DNA of 64,000 nucleotides from Pedobacter ginsengisoli (GTDB taxonomy: Bacteria > Bacteroidota > Bacteroidia > Sphingobacteriales > Sphingobacteriaceae). How positions within the stretch are numbered: the stretch's first letter is position 1; every line of letters begins with the position of its first letter. The DNA is taken from NCBI RefSeq assembly GCF_002736205.1, contig NZ_CP024091.1:1922001-1986000 (forward strand), written 5' to 3'. Made by a program: the position numbers and the translations under genes. Positions 39,328-47,797 of the stretch are shown piece after piece. The notes beneath the pieces were generated by a model, which was not told the DNA's origin, made no database searches, and was given only the letters and a program-made list of their open reading frames with translations.

Positions 39328-41505
39328 ATGCTAACTAATAACAAAACAATCATCCTATCAAACCGTTTACCGGTTAAGATTACAGAACAAAACGGTGAGT
39401 ACATACTTCGATCAAGCGAAGGCGGATTAGCCACCGGCTTAGGTTCAGTTTACAAACAAGGAAACAATGTCTGGATCGGATGGCCAGGTATAGATGTCCC
39501 TCAAGAACGACAGGCTGAGGTAAAAAAACTACTTGCTTCTCTTAATCTAATCCCGGTTTTTTTAACCACAGACGAAATTAACCTCTACTACGAAGGATTC
39601 TCAAACGAAATACTCTGGCCTGTTTTTCATTACCTTACCACTTACGCTAATTTTGAACAGCAATATTGGGATTCATACAAATCCGTAAACGAAAAGTTTA
39701 AGAATGCGGCTATAGAAGCAGTTGATGATGGAGATACCATTTGGATACATGATTATCAACTACTCCTTTTACCTTGTCTTATCAGAAGGGAAAAACCGTT
39801 AGTTACCATTGGTTTCTTTCAGCACATACCCTTTCCGTCATATGAAATTTTCAGGTTGATTCCATGGAGAGAGGAGCTTATATCAGGCATGCTTGGAGCC
39901 GATTTACTTGGCTTCCATACCTTTGATGACGTAAGACACTTTTTAAGTGCAGCTTCCCGATTATCAACAAGTAAACTACTAGATAATGTTATTATCCACA
40001 AAGATCGGCAAGTTGTAGTAGAGGCCTTTCCTATGGGAATTGATGCTGATAAATTTGAAAACCTTACAATGCATGCCAAAGTAGCTAAGCATTCAGCCTC
40101 GTTTAAAGCAAGTCAGGAAGGTCTTAAAATAATGCTGACCATCGACAGGTTAGATTACAGTAAAGGTATAATTCAGCGCTTACAAGCTTTAGAACTTTTG
40201 TTACAACTCCATCCGGAGTATAAGGAAAAAATAGCCCTTTATATGATTGTAGTACCTTCAAGGGATACAGTACCAAAATATAAAGAACTTAGAGATCACA
40301 TAGATCAACTGGTAGGCAACATTAACGCAAGGTTTAGAACATTAGATTGGTTGCCTATTCATTATTTCTACAGATCATTTTCTGTAGAATTTCTCTCTGC
40401 ACTTTATAGTACTGCCGACATTTGTTTGGTAACCCCCATGCGCGACGGAATGAACCTGGTAAGTAAAGAATATGTTGCGTCGCGTACTAATAATGATGGT
40501 GTTTTAGTATTAAGTGAAATGGCTGGGGCATCTAAAGAATTAAATGATGCACTAATTGTAAACCCAAATAATATAGGCGACATTATGCGTGCAATTGTGT
40601 GTGCAATAGACATGCCTGTTGAAGAACAAAACATGCGTATGTCCAGTATGAGGCATATTGTTAAAAAGTTCAACATTCACTTATGGGTTAAAAATTTTAT
40701 GGATAAACTAAAAGAAGTAAAACAATTGCAAGAATCTCTGTTAACAAAACATGCAGGCCAATTAATAAAAGATCAGATAGCCTCAGATTATAAAAACTCA
40801 ATAGATCGCTATATATTTTTAGATTATGATGGTACGCTTGTAGGTTTCCATGGCGATATAGACAAAGCTTCGCCTGATGAAGAACTTTACAACATTTTAA
40901 ACAAACTAAGCTCTGATCCTGCAAATCGGGTAATCCTAATCAGTGGTCGCAGGTATCAAACCTTACAACAATGGTTTGGACATTTAAATCTGGACATGAT
41001 TGCAGAGCATGGTGCCTGGCAGAAACAGCTTAATCAAGAATGGAAAGCGCTCCCCTTACTAACAGATAAATGGAAACAAGAAGTTAAAGCTGTACTGGAT
41101 ACCTATACAGACAGAACCCCCGGCTCTTTTATAGAAGAAAAGAGTTATTCACTGGTATGGCATTACAGAAAGGTAGAAAAAGGATTAGGAGAATTGCGTT
41201 CCAATGAAATCATCAATCATTTGCGATTATTTATTGCAGATAAAGGCCTGCAAATGATGCCCGGAAATAAAGTGATTGAATTTAAAAATATCGAAGTAAA
41301 CAAAGGCAAGGCAGCACAAAATTGGTTATATGGGCATAATCCAGATTTTATAATTGCTTTAGGTGATGACCATACAGACGAAGATATATTCAAAGCCTTA
41401 CCTCCTGAGGCCTATACAATAAAAGTGGGCAGCAATATTTCTGCTGCCCGTTATTATTTGAGGGATTTTAAAGAGGTAAGAGAGCTACTAAAATCCTTGA
41501 TATAA
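39328..41505 (+). CDS. Bifunctional trehalose-6-phosphate synthase/phosphatase
   Basis: A 725-aa OtsA-OtsB fusion. Residues about 6-470 are a GT20 synthase (LPVKI, EGGLATGL, IHDYQLLLLP, FFQHIPFPSYEIFRLIPWRE, TIDRLDYSKGI, DGMNLVSKEYVA) that transfers glucose from a nucleotide sugar to glucose-6-phosphate. Residues about 490-725 are a HAD phosphatase (Asp499 and Asp501 in LDYDGTL; GDDHTDEDIF near the end) that dephosphorylates trehalose-6-phosphate. The fused order gives channelled trehalose synthesis, a stress and osmolyte pathway. It converges on a GH15 gene with 9 bp between stops, which probably limits independent termination. Confidence 0.93.
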   Translation: MLTNNKTIILSNRLPVKITEQNGEYILRSSEGGLATGLGSVYKQGNNVWIGWPGIDVPQERQAEVKKLLASLNLIPVFLTTDEINLYYEGFSNEILWPVFHYLTTYANFEQQYWDSYKSVNEKFKNAAIEAVDDGDTIWIHDYQLLLLPCLIRREKPLVTIGFFQHIPFPSYEIFRLIPWREELISGMLGADLLGFHTFDDVRHFLSAASRLSTSKLLDNVIIHKDRQVVVEAFPMGIDADKFENLTMHAKVAKHSASFKASQEGLKIMLTIDRLDYSKGIIQRLQALELLLQLHPEYKEKIALYMIVVPSRDTVPKYKELRDHIDQLVGNINARFRTLDWLPIHYFYRSFSVEFLSALYSTADICLVTPMRDGMNLVSKEYVASRTNNDGVLVLSEMAGASKELNDALIVNPNNIGDIMRAIVCAIDMPVEEQNMRMSSMRHIVKKFNIHLWVKNFMDKLKEVKQLQESLLTKHAGQLIKDQIASDYKNSIDRYIFLDYDGTLVGFHGDIDKASPDEELYNILNKLSSDPANRVILISGRRYQTLQQWFGHLNLDMIAEHGAWQKQLNQEWKALPLLTDKWKQEVKAVLDTYTDRTPGSFIEEKSYSLVWHYRKVEKGLGELRSNEIINHLRLFIADKGLQMMPGNKVIEFKNIEVNKGKAAQNWLYGHNPDFIIALGDDHTDEDIFKALPPEAYTIKVGSNISAARYYLRDFKEVRELLKSLI

Positions 41506-41514
41506 TCTCTCGAT

Positions 41515-43299
41515 TTATAAGAAAACTGGTCTATCCAATTTAATTGCAATACGATGCGCTGCATTCATTAACCCAACATGACTATAAGCCTGTGGGAAAT
41601 TGCCCCACTGGCTTCCATCCTTTTCATCTACATCCTCGCTAAACAATAATAAATGATTAGCATAATTAATAATAGATTCAAATTCTCGCATTGCATCATC
41701 TAATCGGCCAACGCAAGCTAATGCTTCAATATACCAGAAAGCACAAATCAAGAAGGTAGTTTTAGGTTTTCCAAAATCATCTGTATGAAGATACCTGTAA
41801 AACAGGCCATTTTCAGCCATAAGTTCTTTCTCTAAGGCAATCAAATGATCCTTTGCTTTTTGCGATTGTGGGTCCAGATAATTCATTAGTATAAGTTGCA
41901 AAGTACTCGCATCCAAATGAGGGCTATTTACAGCATGGGTGTAAACCTTTCTAACCGGGTCATAACAATCCTCAATATGTTTCGCTGCCTTATTAATCAG
42001 TATGGTTGCCCGGTCTTCATACTCTTTATTTCCTATAGTTTTAGCCATTTTTAGAGCTGCATTAGCCCCAGCCCACTGAAACAAATTTGTATAACAATGC
42101 GTGTTGGCTATATTTCTAAATTCCCAAAGGCCTGCATCTTTTTCATCAATAGTACGCTCAATTTTAGTTAACAAATAATCTAACCACTGAGCAGAATCCT
42201 GCCTTTCCCTAAAAATGAAACGATGATCAGTATATAAAGGCAGCATAGAAACCAATACTTGTCCGTAAATATCATTTTGAATATGCTCATAAGCCTGATT
42301 ACCCACTCTAACCGGCTTATTCCCCTGGTAGCCTTTAATATTTTTCAATATCCGTTCAGTAAGTATCCTTTCGCCGGCAATACCAAACAAAGGTTGATAC
42401 CTTACATCATCTCTAAAAGAGATATCCGTAATATATCCAAAGTATTTTTCCATCTCTTCAAAATGGCCAATATGATTTAAGGAAGTAATTACGTAATAAG
42501 TATCTCTCATCCAACAAAACCGATAGTCCCAGTTCCTTTTGCTACCTGGTGATTCGGGTAGGCTTGTTGTACTGGCTGCAATTATTGCCCCGGTGTCTTC
42601 ATACTGATGTATTTTTAAAACAAGAGCAGAGCGGATTACCATATGCTGGTAAAAGCCGGCAATGGTTGAATGTTTAATCCATGTTCTCCAATACTTTATT
42701 GTTTCTCTCAAAAAACGTTCTGCAGTGCTTATTATTGGAGCGTCAAGCTCATGGCCATAAGTCAGTATTAAGTATTTAGGTTCATTTAAGGCAAAGAACT
42801 TCTCGTCTTCAATATAACTTAACGAGATATTTGTACTTAGCTGCATATCTTCGTCGGCTCCATTAAACTCTATGTGATTACTTCCCCGATGTCCTTTTTG
42901 CTTTATTGAGCCATAATTATAAACCGGTTTACATTTCACCACAACCCTTGGATTCCCTTCTATAGGTTCAATTTTTCTAATCAGCATTAATGGCTTAAAA
43001 TAGCGTTCAAACTGGTAAAATCTGGGTGCAAAATCAGTTATTCTATATTTGCCTTCAGCATTGGTAATTTCTGTGCAGAGAACATTTGTGTTTTCCAGAT
43101 AAAATTGGTTAGAAGTAAATTCACCATTTGGCCTAATCGAAAACTCTCCGCCTTTAGTATCATCCAATAATCCGCCAAAAACAAACGAACTGTCAAACCT
43201 TGGCCAACAAAGCCAATCAACATTTGTATTTTTATTTACATGTGCCAGGTAAGCACAATTGCCAATAATTCCTGTTTGATACGTGTGTCTTTCTATCAT
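41515..43299 (-). CDS. Glycoside hydrolase family 15 protein (glucoamylase/trehalase-like)
   Basis: A 594-aa cytosolic protein of the GH15 group, with the signature RNWDYRFCWMRDTYYVITSL (about 244-263) in the (alpha/alpha)6 barrel and an N-terminal super-sandwich domain (about 10-200). GH15 includes glucoamylases, glucodextranases and trehalases. The adjacent trehalose synthase/phosphatase suggests a trehalose or glucose-polymer role, perhaps trehalase, but the sequence alone cannot decide. The two enzymes face each other tail to tail. Confidence 0.85.
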   Translation of the reverse strand: MIERHTYQTGIIGNCAYLAHVNKNTNVDWLCWPRFDSSFVFGGLLDDTKGGEFSIRPNGEFTSNQFYLENTNVLCTEITNAEGKYRITDFAPRFYQFERYFKPLMLIRKIEPIEGNPRVVVKCKPVYNYGSIKQKGHRGSNHIEFNGADEDMQLSTNISLSYIEDEKFFALNEPKYLILTYGHELDAPIISTAERFLRETIKYWRTWIKHSTIAGFYQHMVIRSALVLKIHQYEDTGAIIAASTTSLPESPGSKRNWDYRFCWMRDTYYVITSLNHIGHFEEMEKYFGYITDISFRDDVRYQPLFGIAGERILTERILKNIKGYQGNKPVRVGNQAYEHIQNDIYGQVLVSMLPLYTDHRFIFRERQDSAQWLDYLLTKIERTIDEKDAGLWEFRNIANTHCYTNLFQWAGANAALKMAKTIGNKEYEDRATILINKAAKHIEDCYDPVRKVYTHAVNSPHLDASTLQLILMNYLDPQSQKAKDHLIALEKELMAENGLFYRYLHTDDFGKPKTTFLICAFWYIEALACVGRLDDAMREFESIINYANHLLLFSEDVDEKDGSQWGNFPQAYSHVGLMNAAHRIAIKLDRPVFL

Positions 43300-43356
43300 C
43301 TATTATTCAATTGGTGTATTATATAATAACACGATAACCTTTATATTGTTCTTACT

Positions 43357-43393
43357 TGTTCGTATATGAACACGAACTGTTCATATACGAACA
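43357..43393. promoter_or_regulatory. Tandem 16-bp operator dyads
   Basis: TGTTCGTATATGAACA (43357-43372) and its exact reverse complement TGTTCATATACGAACA (43378-43393) are separated by 5 bp (period 21 bp, two helical turns). Each is itself a dyad with arms TGTTC/GAACA. The arrangement lies between the GH15 gene and the permease, 95 bp upstream of the permease start, and is typical of a cooperative dimer-of-dimers repressor site. The regulator is not in the window. Confidence 0.7.
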
Positions 43394-43487
43394 GAATAAA
43401 TTTCTATTTAATAGGCCTTTGCCGTATTTATATAGCTTTTTTTGAAATGGCATAACGATTGACTAAGCTTCAACAAACAACCAAGCC

Positions 43488-45863
43488 ATGTTTAAACATC
43501 ACCTGCTTCTGATCTACAGAAATTTTAAAAGATATAAAAGTTCATTCTTTATTAATCTGATTGGTCTTAGTGCCGGACTGTCCTGCGCTTTACTTATTTA
43601 TCTGTGGGTAAACAATGAAATGCAGATCGATCGCTTTCATAATGAAAGGCTTTATCAGGTGATCCAGAATGAGCACCTTACCGATGGAGTACAAACAGTG
43701 GAGGGTACTCCCGGAATTCTCGCCGAAACAATGGCAAAGGAACTACGCGAAGTTGAAACTGCAGTTGCAACCTCACCGGGTTTTTGGCTGGGTCAAAGTA
43801 AAGTTTCTGCAAATCATAAACCCGCAATAAAAGCAGCAGGTAAATTCGCAGGACCTGATTTCTTTAAGGTATTTTCTTATCCCCTTATTACCGGCAACAA
43901 AAACGAAGTGCTAAAAGGTAAAAAGACCGTTGTTATTTCAGAAAGCATAGCCCGTAAGTTATTCAATAGCACCGATGTAGTTGGAAAAGAAATGGTATGG
44001 AGCAATACTGAAATGGAGGCCGAAAACCATGCAATAATATCTGGTGTTTTTAAGGATACAGGTGCCAATTCTTCGGAACAAATTGATTTTTTAGTATCCT
44101 ACGATGTACTACTGGGGCCGGAAGGAAATTCTGGTTATCGTAAGTGGACAAATTATGGCCCAAGCACATTTGTTATTCTTAAAAAAGATGCAGATCCCGT
44201 GTTATTCAATACCAAAATCAAGGATTATTTAAAAACAAAGGGTGTAAAAGACTATACCTTATTTATCAGGCCTTTTGCCGAAAGCTATTTACATAACCAG
44301 TTTGAAAACGGTAAGGTTGCAGGGGGAAGAATTGCTTATGTAAAACTATTTTCGCTTATTGCAATCTCTATTCTCATCATAGCCTGTATCAATTTCATGA
44401 ACCTTTCAACTGCAAAAGCATCCAGAAGGTCAAAAGAAGTTGGTATCAAAAAGGTAATGGGTGCACCAAGAGGATCATTAATTCTACAATATCTTTCAGA
44501 ATCCATGCTATTAACCATTATAGCGGTGTTTATCTCTTTGCTGGCAGTAGAACTTATGCTGCCGCAGTTTAATCAGATTACAGGAAAGCACTTAATCTTA
44601 CAATTTAGCCCTGCTCTTATATTTGCTATAATCGGTGTAACCATCTTTACAGGTTTACTTTCTGGCAGTTACCCTGCTTTATACCTTTCCGGACTTAAGC
44701 CATCTACTGCTTTAAAAGGAAAGCTGCAACTTACTGCCGCTGCATTGCTTACAAGACAAGGATTGGTAGTTTTTCAATTTGCCTTTTCAGCAATTCTTAT
44801 TGTAGCCGTACTTATCATTTATAAGCAAATTGAATATATACAAGAATCCAACCCTGGCTACAAAAAAGATAATGTGTTGTATTTTGAAACAAATGGTAAA
44901 TTAAGAAACAACATAGATTTCGTGATCGATGAAGTAAAAAAAATAGATGGCGTTGCAAATGCTTCAAGTATAGACAGAGAGTTGCTTGGCGACTTGAGCT
45001 ACACACTTGGGGAATTTGGTTGGGAAGGAAGAAATCCTAAGGAAGTTATTAAATTTCAACGTGCCGATGTAAATGCCGGATTTATAGAAACTCTGGGTAT
45101 AAAAATGGCAGCGGGGCGAAGCTTTTCTAAACAATACGGTGCAGATACATCAAACATCATCATTAATGAAGCCGGCATTAAGGCAATGCGCTTAAAAGAC
45201 CCTGTGGGTAAAATATTTAAGCTATGGGGTAACGACATGCAAATCATTGGCATCATAAAAGATTTCCATTTTGAATCTCTTCATCGTAAGGTAGGCCCAA
45301 TGTTTATCAGATATAAACCTACCCACACTAACAGGATAATGGTAAAGATAAAAGCAGGAAAGATAAAGCCTGTGCTAGAAGAGCTTCAAAAGTTTAATAC
45401 CAAATATAATCCGGAATACACTTTCGATTATAAATTTCTGGATCAGGATTTTCAGGCACAATATATGGCAGAAACCCGGGTTGCAATACTATCACGATAT
45501 TTTGCTTTATTAGCAATAGTTATTTCCTGCTTAGGTCTGTTTGGGCTCACCACCTTCGCTGCCGAGAAGCGATTTAAAGAAATTGGAATCCGAAAAATTC
45601 TAGGTGCTTCAGAGTTCAATGTAATATATATCCTGTCTAAAGACTTTACCAAACCTGTGCTCATTTCAATTCTTATTGCCTTACCAGTCGGATATTTACT
45701 GGGTAAAAACTGGTTAAACTCCTTTGCCTATCGAATTGACTTAAAACTTTGGTTCTTTATAGTTTCCGGATTTTTAGCTTTTATTATCTCTTTAGCAACT
45801 GTTTTTTTTCAGGCATTAAGGGCAGCAAAAATGAGCCCGATTGAAGCAATTAAAACAGATTGA
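43488..45863 (+). CDS. MacB/FtsX-family ABC transporter permease
   Basis: A 791-aa inner-membrane protein with two MacB-PCD/FtsX halves: an N-terminal TM (about 20-42), a large periplasmic domain, a three-TM FtsX core (about 285-425; STAKASRRSKEVGIKKVMGA is the coupling-helix region), then a second periplasmic domain and a second FtsX core (about 675-790; AEKRFKEIGIRKILGAS). No ATPase gene is adjacent, so it must recruit a partner from elsewhere. Bacteroidota encode many such orphan permeases, usually linked to stress or peptide efflux. Controlled perhaps by the tandem operator upstream. Confidence 0.9.
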   Translation: MFKHHLLLIYRNFKRYKSSFFINLIGLSAGLSCALLIYLWVNNEMQIDRFHNERLYQVIQNEHLTDGVQTVEGTPGILAETMAKELREVETAVATSPGFWLGQSKVSANHKPAIKAAGKFAGPDFFKVFSYPLITGNKNEVLKGKKTVVISESIARKLFNSTDVVGKEMVWSNTEMEAENHAIISGVFKDTGANSSEQIDFLVSYDVLLGPEGNSGYRKWTNYGPSTFVILKKDADPVLFNTKIKDYLKTKGVKDYTLFIRPFAESYLHNQFENGKVAGGRIAYVKLFSLIAISILIIACINFMNLSTAKASRRSKEVGIKKVMGAPRGSLILQYLSESMLLTIIAVFISLLAVELMLPQFNQITGKHLILQFSPALIFAIIGVTIFTGLLSGSYPALYLSGLKPSTALKGKLQLTAAALLTRQGLVVFQFAFSAILIVAVLIIYKQIEYIQESNPGYKKDNVLYFETNGKLRNNIDFVIDEVKKIDGVANASSIDRELLGDLSYTLGEFGWEGRNPKEVIKFQRADVNAGFIETLGIKMAAGRSFSKQYGADTSNIIINEAGIKAMRLKDPVGKIFKLWGNDMQIIGIIKDFHFESLHRKVGPMFIRYKPTHTNRIMVKIKAGKIKPVLEELQKFNTKYNPEYTFDYKFLDQDFQAQYMAETRVAILSRYFALLAIVISCLGLFGLTTFAAEKRFKEIGIRKILGASEFNVIYILSKDFTKPVLISILIALPVGYLLGKNWLNSFAYRIDLKLWFFIVSGFLAFIISLATVFFQALRAAKMSPIEAIKTD

Positions 45864-46021
45864 TTTTAATCTCCTAACAAAAAAAACAACAAATAACTGA
45901 ATATAAACAACTTGCAATATATTTTTCTTTTCGGGACGCAGTTTACTAATTAAAAGTTACACTTCACTAACCTGATTCTACGCGTTGCATACTTCTGGCG
46001 AAACCCAGCTTTACTAATATG

Positions 46022-46029
46022 TAATTTTG
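46022..46029 (+). promoter_or_regulatory. Putative TAnnTTTG promoter box
   Basis: TAATTTTG matches the Bacteroidota -7 consensus exactly and lies 29 bp before the ATG of the T9SS-sorted protein gene. No clear -33 element is seen. Confidence 0.4.
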
Positions 46030-46058
46030 AATCATATCTATAATTAATCCCTCTCCCG

Positions 46059-46559
46059 ATGAAAAGAAGATATTTGCCAATACTTGGCATGTTCGGCTTT
46101 ACTGCTATTGCAAATGCCCAGCAAGTAGAGCTCCAGCGGTCCGTCGTAGCCAGTTCCGGAGGATCAGCTGAAATCAATAATACCATTTTTCAATATACCA
46201 TAGGCGAAGTTTTAGTTACTGCCATGGAAAACTCTCCTTTACTATTAACTCAGGGTTTCCAGCAACCCGAAGTAAACGGTAGTAGCCCTGAGCCTCAAGC
46301 TCCTTTAATTACCGGATTTATTCTATATCCAAACCCTGCAAACGGACAAACTAAACTTGAATTTGACCTGGTAATGGATGATCTGGTAAACATACAGCTT
46401 GTAAATAATGCAGGGCAAACCGTCAGAAACATTTCTTTAAAAATGCTTGCTGGAAAAGCCAACTATGTCTTGCCTTTAGGTGGCTACCCTTCTGGCTTAT
46501 ACTATGTTGTTCTTAAAGCCAGTCGAAGAACATATTCCGAAAAACTGGTTATACAATAA
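46059..46559 (+). CDS. Small T9SS type A sorting-domain protein
   Basis: A 166-aa secreted protein: signal peptide (about 1-20, ANAQ), a short beta-rich segment (about 21-75; GGSAEINNTIFQYTIGEVLVTAM), and a type A T9SS C-terminal domain (about 84-166; LYPNPANGQTKLEF, SGLYYVVLKASRRTYSEKLVIQ). The cargo portion is unusually small, about 60 residues, so most of the protein is the sorting signal. It is followed immediately by PorP/SprF and the collagen-like fibre gene, pointing to a joint surface structure. Confidence 0.87.
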   Translation: MKRRYLPILGMFGFTAIANAQQVELQRSVVASSGGSAEINNTIFQYTIGEVLVTAMENSPLLLTQGFQQPEVNGSSPEPQAPLITGFILYPNPANGQTKLEFDLVMDDLVNIQLVNNAGQTVRNISLKMLAGKANYVLPLGGYPSGLYYVVLKASRRTYSEKLVIQ

Positions 46560-46563
46560 GCTT

Positions 46564-47730
46564 ATGAAAACAAACATTTACCTTGCTGCAAGCCTTTTGG
46601 TTTGCCTGGTATGTTGGTACCAGAACAGTTTTGCACAACAAGACAACCGAGTAGTTCAAAGTGGTGCAGCTTTCCTAATGCTAAGTGCAGATGCCAGAAA
46701 CTCAGGAGTAGCTGAGGCTGGTACAGGATTGGGTGTAGATGCCAATTCCTTATACATTAATCCGGCAAAAATAACTTTCGGAGAAATGATGAGCATAAGC
46801 GCTTCCTATACTCCATGGATGAAGCAACTTAGTAAAGATTCACATTTGGGCTACCTTTCCGCATTCAGACAACTGAATAACAGGGAAGCCATTGGGCTAT
46901 CTGTTAAGTATTTAGATTTAGGATCAATCTCATTCAGGGATGAATCGGGAGCACTTATTGAGCAATACAAAGCCAGCGAATTCTCAATAGATGCCAGCTA
47001 CGCCCGCAAATTTGGCGAAACTTTTGGTATGGCCTTAACAGCTCGATATTTTAGAAGTGATATTGGACGTGGGACTTATAATAATTTAGAACTCACACCG
47101 ACTGACGCCTTTGCTGCCGATATATCGGTTTACTCAAATAGAGAACTTCAAAACGGCCAATATTCAAGAACGTTTAGTTGGGGTATAAACCTAAGCAATA
47201 TTGGCACTAAGCTTAAATATTCAGACAGCCAAACTACATTTTTACCTATGAATCTTAGGCTGGGTGCAGGTTACAACTTTTATGCAGCACCAGAAAGCAG
47301 ACTTACCCTTTTGCTCGATGTAAATAAATTAATGGTTCCAACTCCTCCAAGGTACAAAAAAGATATAAATGGAAATTTCACTAATGAAATAGAAAAAGGT
47401 AAAGACCCAAACAGAAGTGTTACCAGTGCCTTGTTCACCTCTCTTTTTGACGCACCAGGTGGATTTAAGGAAGAACTATCAGAGTTTACAATTGCAGGTG
47501 GACTGGAATTTTCTTACTACAACCGTTTTTTTATCAGAACAGGATATTTCTATGAAGACCCGGAGAAAGGGAACAGGCAACATTTTGCGACTGGGATAGG
47601 CCTTAATGTACATCCAATAAGGATAGATGTTAGTTACGTGTTCCCTACAGAGGATCGCTACGTGTTAAGAAATTCCATGCGATTTACATTATGCTTTACC
47701 CCCGGGGCTTCTAAACTATCAGGAAATTAA
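46564..47730 (+). CDS. Type IX secretion PorP/SprF-family membrane protein
   Basis: A 388-aa outer-membrane beta-barrel of the PorP/SprF family. The ATG at 46564 is chosen because it directly precedes a signal peptide (about 1-25) and starts 4 bp after the previous stop; a longer in-frame ORF from 46480 runs through the preceding gene. Typical features are RVVQSGAAFLMLSADARNSG-like N terminus and the GMALTARYFRSDIG and AGGLEFSYYNRFFIRTGYFYEDP strands. PorP/SprF members assist T9SS export or anchoring of specific surface proteins; here the neighbours suggest the mini T9SS protein and the collagen-like fibre. Confidence 0.85.
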   Translation: MKTNIYLAASLLVCLVCWYQNSFAQQDNRVVQSGAAFLMLSADARNSGVAEAGTGLGVDANSLYINPAKITFGEMMSISASYTPWMKQLSKDSHLGYLSAFRQLNNREAIGLSVKYLDLGSISFRDESGALIEQYKASEFSIDASYARKFGETFGMALTARYFRSDIGRGTYNNLELTPTDAFAADISVYSNRELQNGQYSRTFSWGINLSNIGTKLKYSDSQTTFLPMNLRLGAGYNFYAAPESRLTLLLDVNKLMVPTPPRYKKDINGNFTNEIEKGKDPNRSVTSALFTSLFDAPGGFKEELSEFTIAGGLEFSYYNRFFIRTGYFYEDPEKGNRQHFATGIGLNVHPIRIDVSYVFPTEDRYVLRNSMRFTLCFTPGASKLSGN

Positions 47731-47797
47731 CGAATGACTTGAAATATTAAAAGGTGATCAACAAATCTAAACTACAACGCATCTAAAATCATAAGCT

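Noticed and set aside
46480..46563. In-frame N-terminal extension of PorP/SprF
   Set aside because: It overlaps the T9SS protein gene in another frame, and the ATG at 46564 directly precedes a normal signal peptide.
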